From Natronoflexus pectinivorans (GTDB lineage: Bacteria; Bacteroidota; Bacteroidia; Bacteroidales; Marinilabiliaceae), in assembly GCF_004345615.1 (NCBI RefSeq), contig NZ_SLWK01000009.1, forward strand, positions 54,666 to 118,665: a stretch of 64,000 nucleotides of DNA. Reading direction: 5' to 3'. Below the pieces are notes generated by a model. The model was not told where the DNA came from and made no database searches. It saw only the letters and a list, made by a program, of their open reading frames with translations. This document shows positions 62,854-64,000 of this stretch, piece by piece (within the stretch, counting starts at the first letter, position 1; the number at the start of each line of letters is the position of its first letter). The position numbers and the translations under genes were made by a program.

Positions 62854-63525
62854 TTAATTCGATGCTTGTTTTTCAGCTTCGGCTTTCATTTTTTCATTAG
62901 CCGTAATCAAAAATTCAACCCGACGATTTTGCGTACGACCTGCTGCTGATTCATTTTCATATTTGGGTGCTAACTCTCCAAATCCTTTTATGTTTAAACG
63001 ACTATAGGCGATTCCTTTTCCCGATAGGTAACTGGAAACGGTTCTGGCTCTTTGTTCTGATAAGGTTTGGTTATATGACTCACTTCCGCTACTATCCGTA
63101 TGACCCTGAACTTCAATGTCGGTATCGGGATAGTTATTTAATATTACAACCAGGTTATCCAGATTCCTTTTAGCGTCATTCGACAGGTTTGATTCATCAA
63201 AACCAAATAAAATATTGCTGCTGAATTCCACAACAATACCTTCACCTACCCGCTCAACTTTTGCATCGGGAACCGTCTTCGCAATCTCTTCAGCCTGTTT
63301 GTCCATTTGTCGGCCAATGACCGCACCTGTAGCACCACCAGCGGCTGCGCCAATAATTGCACCAAGCGCTGTATTCCCTGATGCTCTGCCTATTACCGCT
63401 CCTGCTGTTCCACCAGCTGCAGTTCCAACTGCCGCTCCCTTCTGTGTTCTATTCCACGAAGAACAGCCTCCAAAGATGAAAACTGCACTTAAAATAACGA
63501 GGAAACTCATTCTAAACTTGTTCAT
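62854..63525 (-). CDS. Glycine-zipper OmpA-family lipoprotein
   Basis: The 223-residue protein has a lipoprotein signal (SFLVILSAVFIFGGC, Cys21), a glycine-zipper hairpin (~30-72, AAVGTAAGGTAGAVIGRASG and AAAGGATGAVIGRQMD) that may insert in a membrane, and a C-terminal OmpA domain with the peptidoglycan-binding motif DIEVQGHTDSSGSESYNQ and NRRVEF. It links the outer membrane to the cell wall. Its promoter is of the shared 66-bp class. Confidence 0.94.
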   Translation of the reverse strand: MNKFRMSFLVILSAVFIFGGCSSWNRTQKGAAVGTAAGGTAGAVIGRASGNTALGAIIGAAAGGATGAVIGRQMDKQAEEIAKTVPDAKVERVGEGIVVEFSSNILFGFDESNLSNDAKRNLDNLVVILNNYPDTDIEVQGHTDSSGSESYNQTLSEQRARTVSSYLSGKGIAYSRLNIKGFGELAPKYENESAAGRTQNRRVEFLITANEKMKAEAEKQASN

Positions 63526-63559
63526 AATAATCGTATTAATATTGGTTAACTATTTAGAA

Positions 63560-63625
63560 TAAAGTTCGGCTCATTTTAGTTAGTAAATGTTACACATTTA
63601 CTCATTACTGTTACATCATTCACAC
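63560..63625 (-). promoter_or_regulatory. Regulon promoter P6 (OmpA-like lipoprotein gene)
   Basis: On the minus strand: element 1 GTGTGAATGATGTAA (63625-63611), element 2 TGAGTAAATGTGTAA (63604-63590), 22-base gap, -7-like box GAACTTTA (63567-63560). ATG at 63525. Confidence 0.78.
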
Positions 63626-64000
63626 ATTTGCAACTACTAACAAGGTTCATAGTCATTCATTAAAGTTTTTCAGGGATAAGAATTCATTATCTAAATAAGA
63701 TTAGATGATAAATAGTAAAAAGACAAATCACAATAACCGTTGATTTATTAAGTAGTAGAAAATACATTTCAGGATTGAATAAAATAAAAAGTGGGAATAT
63801 TGTAAAAAATTATAGTAATCATATAACACAAATACTTATCAGGCTTCATAAATTCAACATTTAAACAATAAAAGGAAAGAGTGCTTGTTCGAAATATATT
63901 AATTAGAGCATATTTGTTAATTATTAATGCGAAATTTGGTACCTTATGTTGTAATAAATTGCTAAAAGAGTGATTGACTGATATTATTATGGATAGGTGA
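63626..64000. other. Gene-free right edge
   Basis: No coding frame is supported in these 375 AT-rich bases. A single sequence CTTATGTTGTAATA at 63943-63956 resembles element 2 of promoter P1 but lacks a proper partner 21 bases away. It may be the promoter region of a gene beyond the window. Confidence 0.5.

Noticed and set aside
63940-63956. CTTATGTTGTAATA at the right edge as a seventh regulon promoter
   Set aside because: No acceptable second element 21 bp away and no -7 box at the fixed distance.

Overview
The window looks like a chromosome segment of a Bacteroidota bacterium, probably a free-living marine or sediment member of the Marinilabiliales/Prolixibacteraceae type (inference from gene content). 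Supporting signs are a type IX secretion/gliding C-terminal sorting domain, a PorP/SprF protein, many short lipoprotein signals, AT-rich intergenic DNA and promoters with the Bacteroidota -7 box TAnnTTTG. No rRNA, tRNA, CRISPR array, phage or intact insertion sequence was seen.

Layout. 1-7.7 kb: the 3' part of a giant DUF11/cadherin-like surface protein, followed by a PorP/SprF protein and a TPR/beta-propeller protein that lacks the usual OmpA domain. 7.7-19.3 kb: mixed housekeeping genes (DUF3127, cyclophilin, GntR regulator, a transaldolase-like protein that has lost its Schiff-base lysine, MATE pump, MnmD, two FKBP isomerases, PRiA4b-type protein, PepSY membrane protein, RRM protein, CDF metal exporter with an NlpE-like lipoprotein). 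19.3-20.0 kb is a repeat-rich gene-free stretch.

20.0-40.3 kb is a large uronate-utilisation island. The minus arm (lacI, BNR beta-propeller candidate lyase, kduI, kdgF, kduD, DUF4861) turns unsaturated uronates into 2-keto-3-deoxygluconate. The plus arm has uxaC, kdgK, KDPG aldolase, an SDR mannonate oxidoreductase, a second PfkB kinase, a LarA-type nickel epimerase, gnd, a three-gene TRAP transporter, a second lacI and uxaE. No mannonate dehydratase (uxuA) is present. The order oxidoreductase-kinase-LarA-gnd suggests a bypass: mannonate to gluconate to 6-phosphogluconate to ribulose-5-phosphate.

40.5-64 kb holds a SLAC1-type channel, a glycan cluster (GH130, PIG-L deacetylase, GT4, GH100-like toroid, GT4-toroid fusion), a B12-binding radical SAM protein, a PAS hybrid histidine kinase, an Mla-type lipid transport operon followed by a BamA-like barrel, and several small envelope proteins. 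Six promoters in this part share one rigid 66-bp architecture: two 15-bp elements with a 21-bp period, a 22-nt gap, then a -7-like octamer. They appear to define an undescribed envelope/stress regulon and also expose small genes that standard length cutoffs miss.
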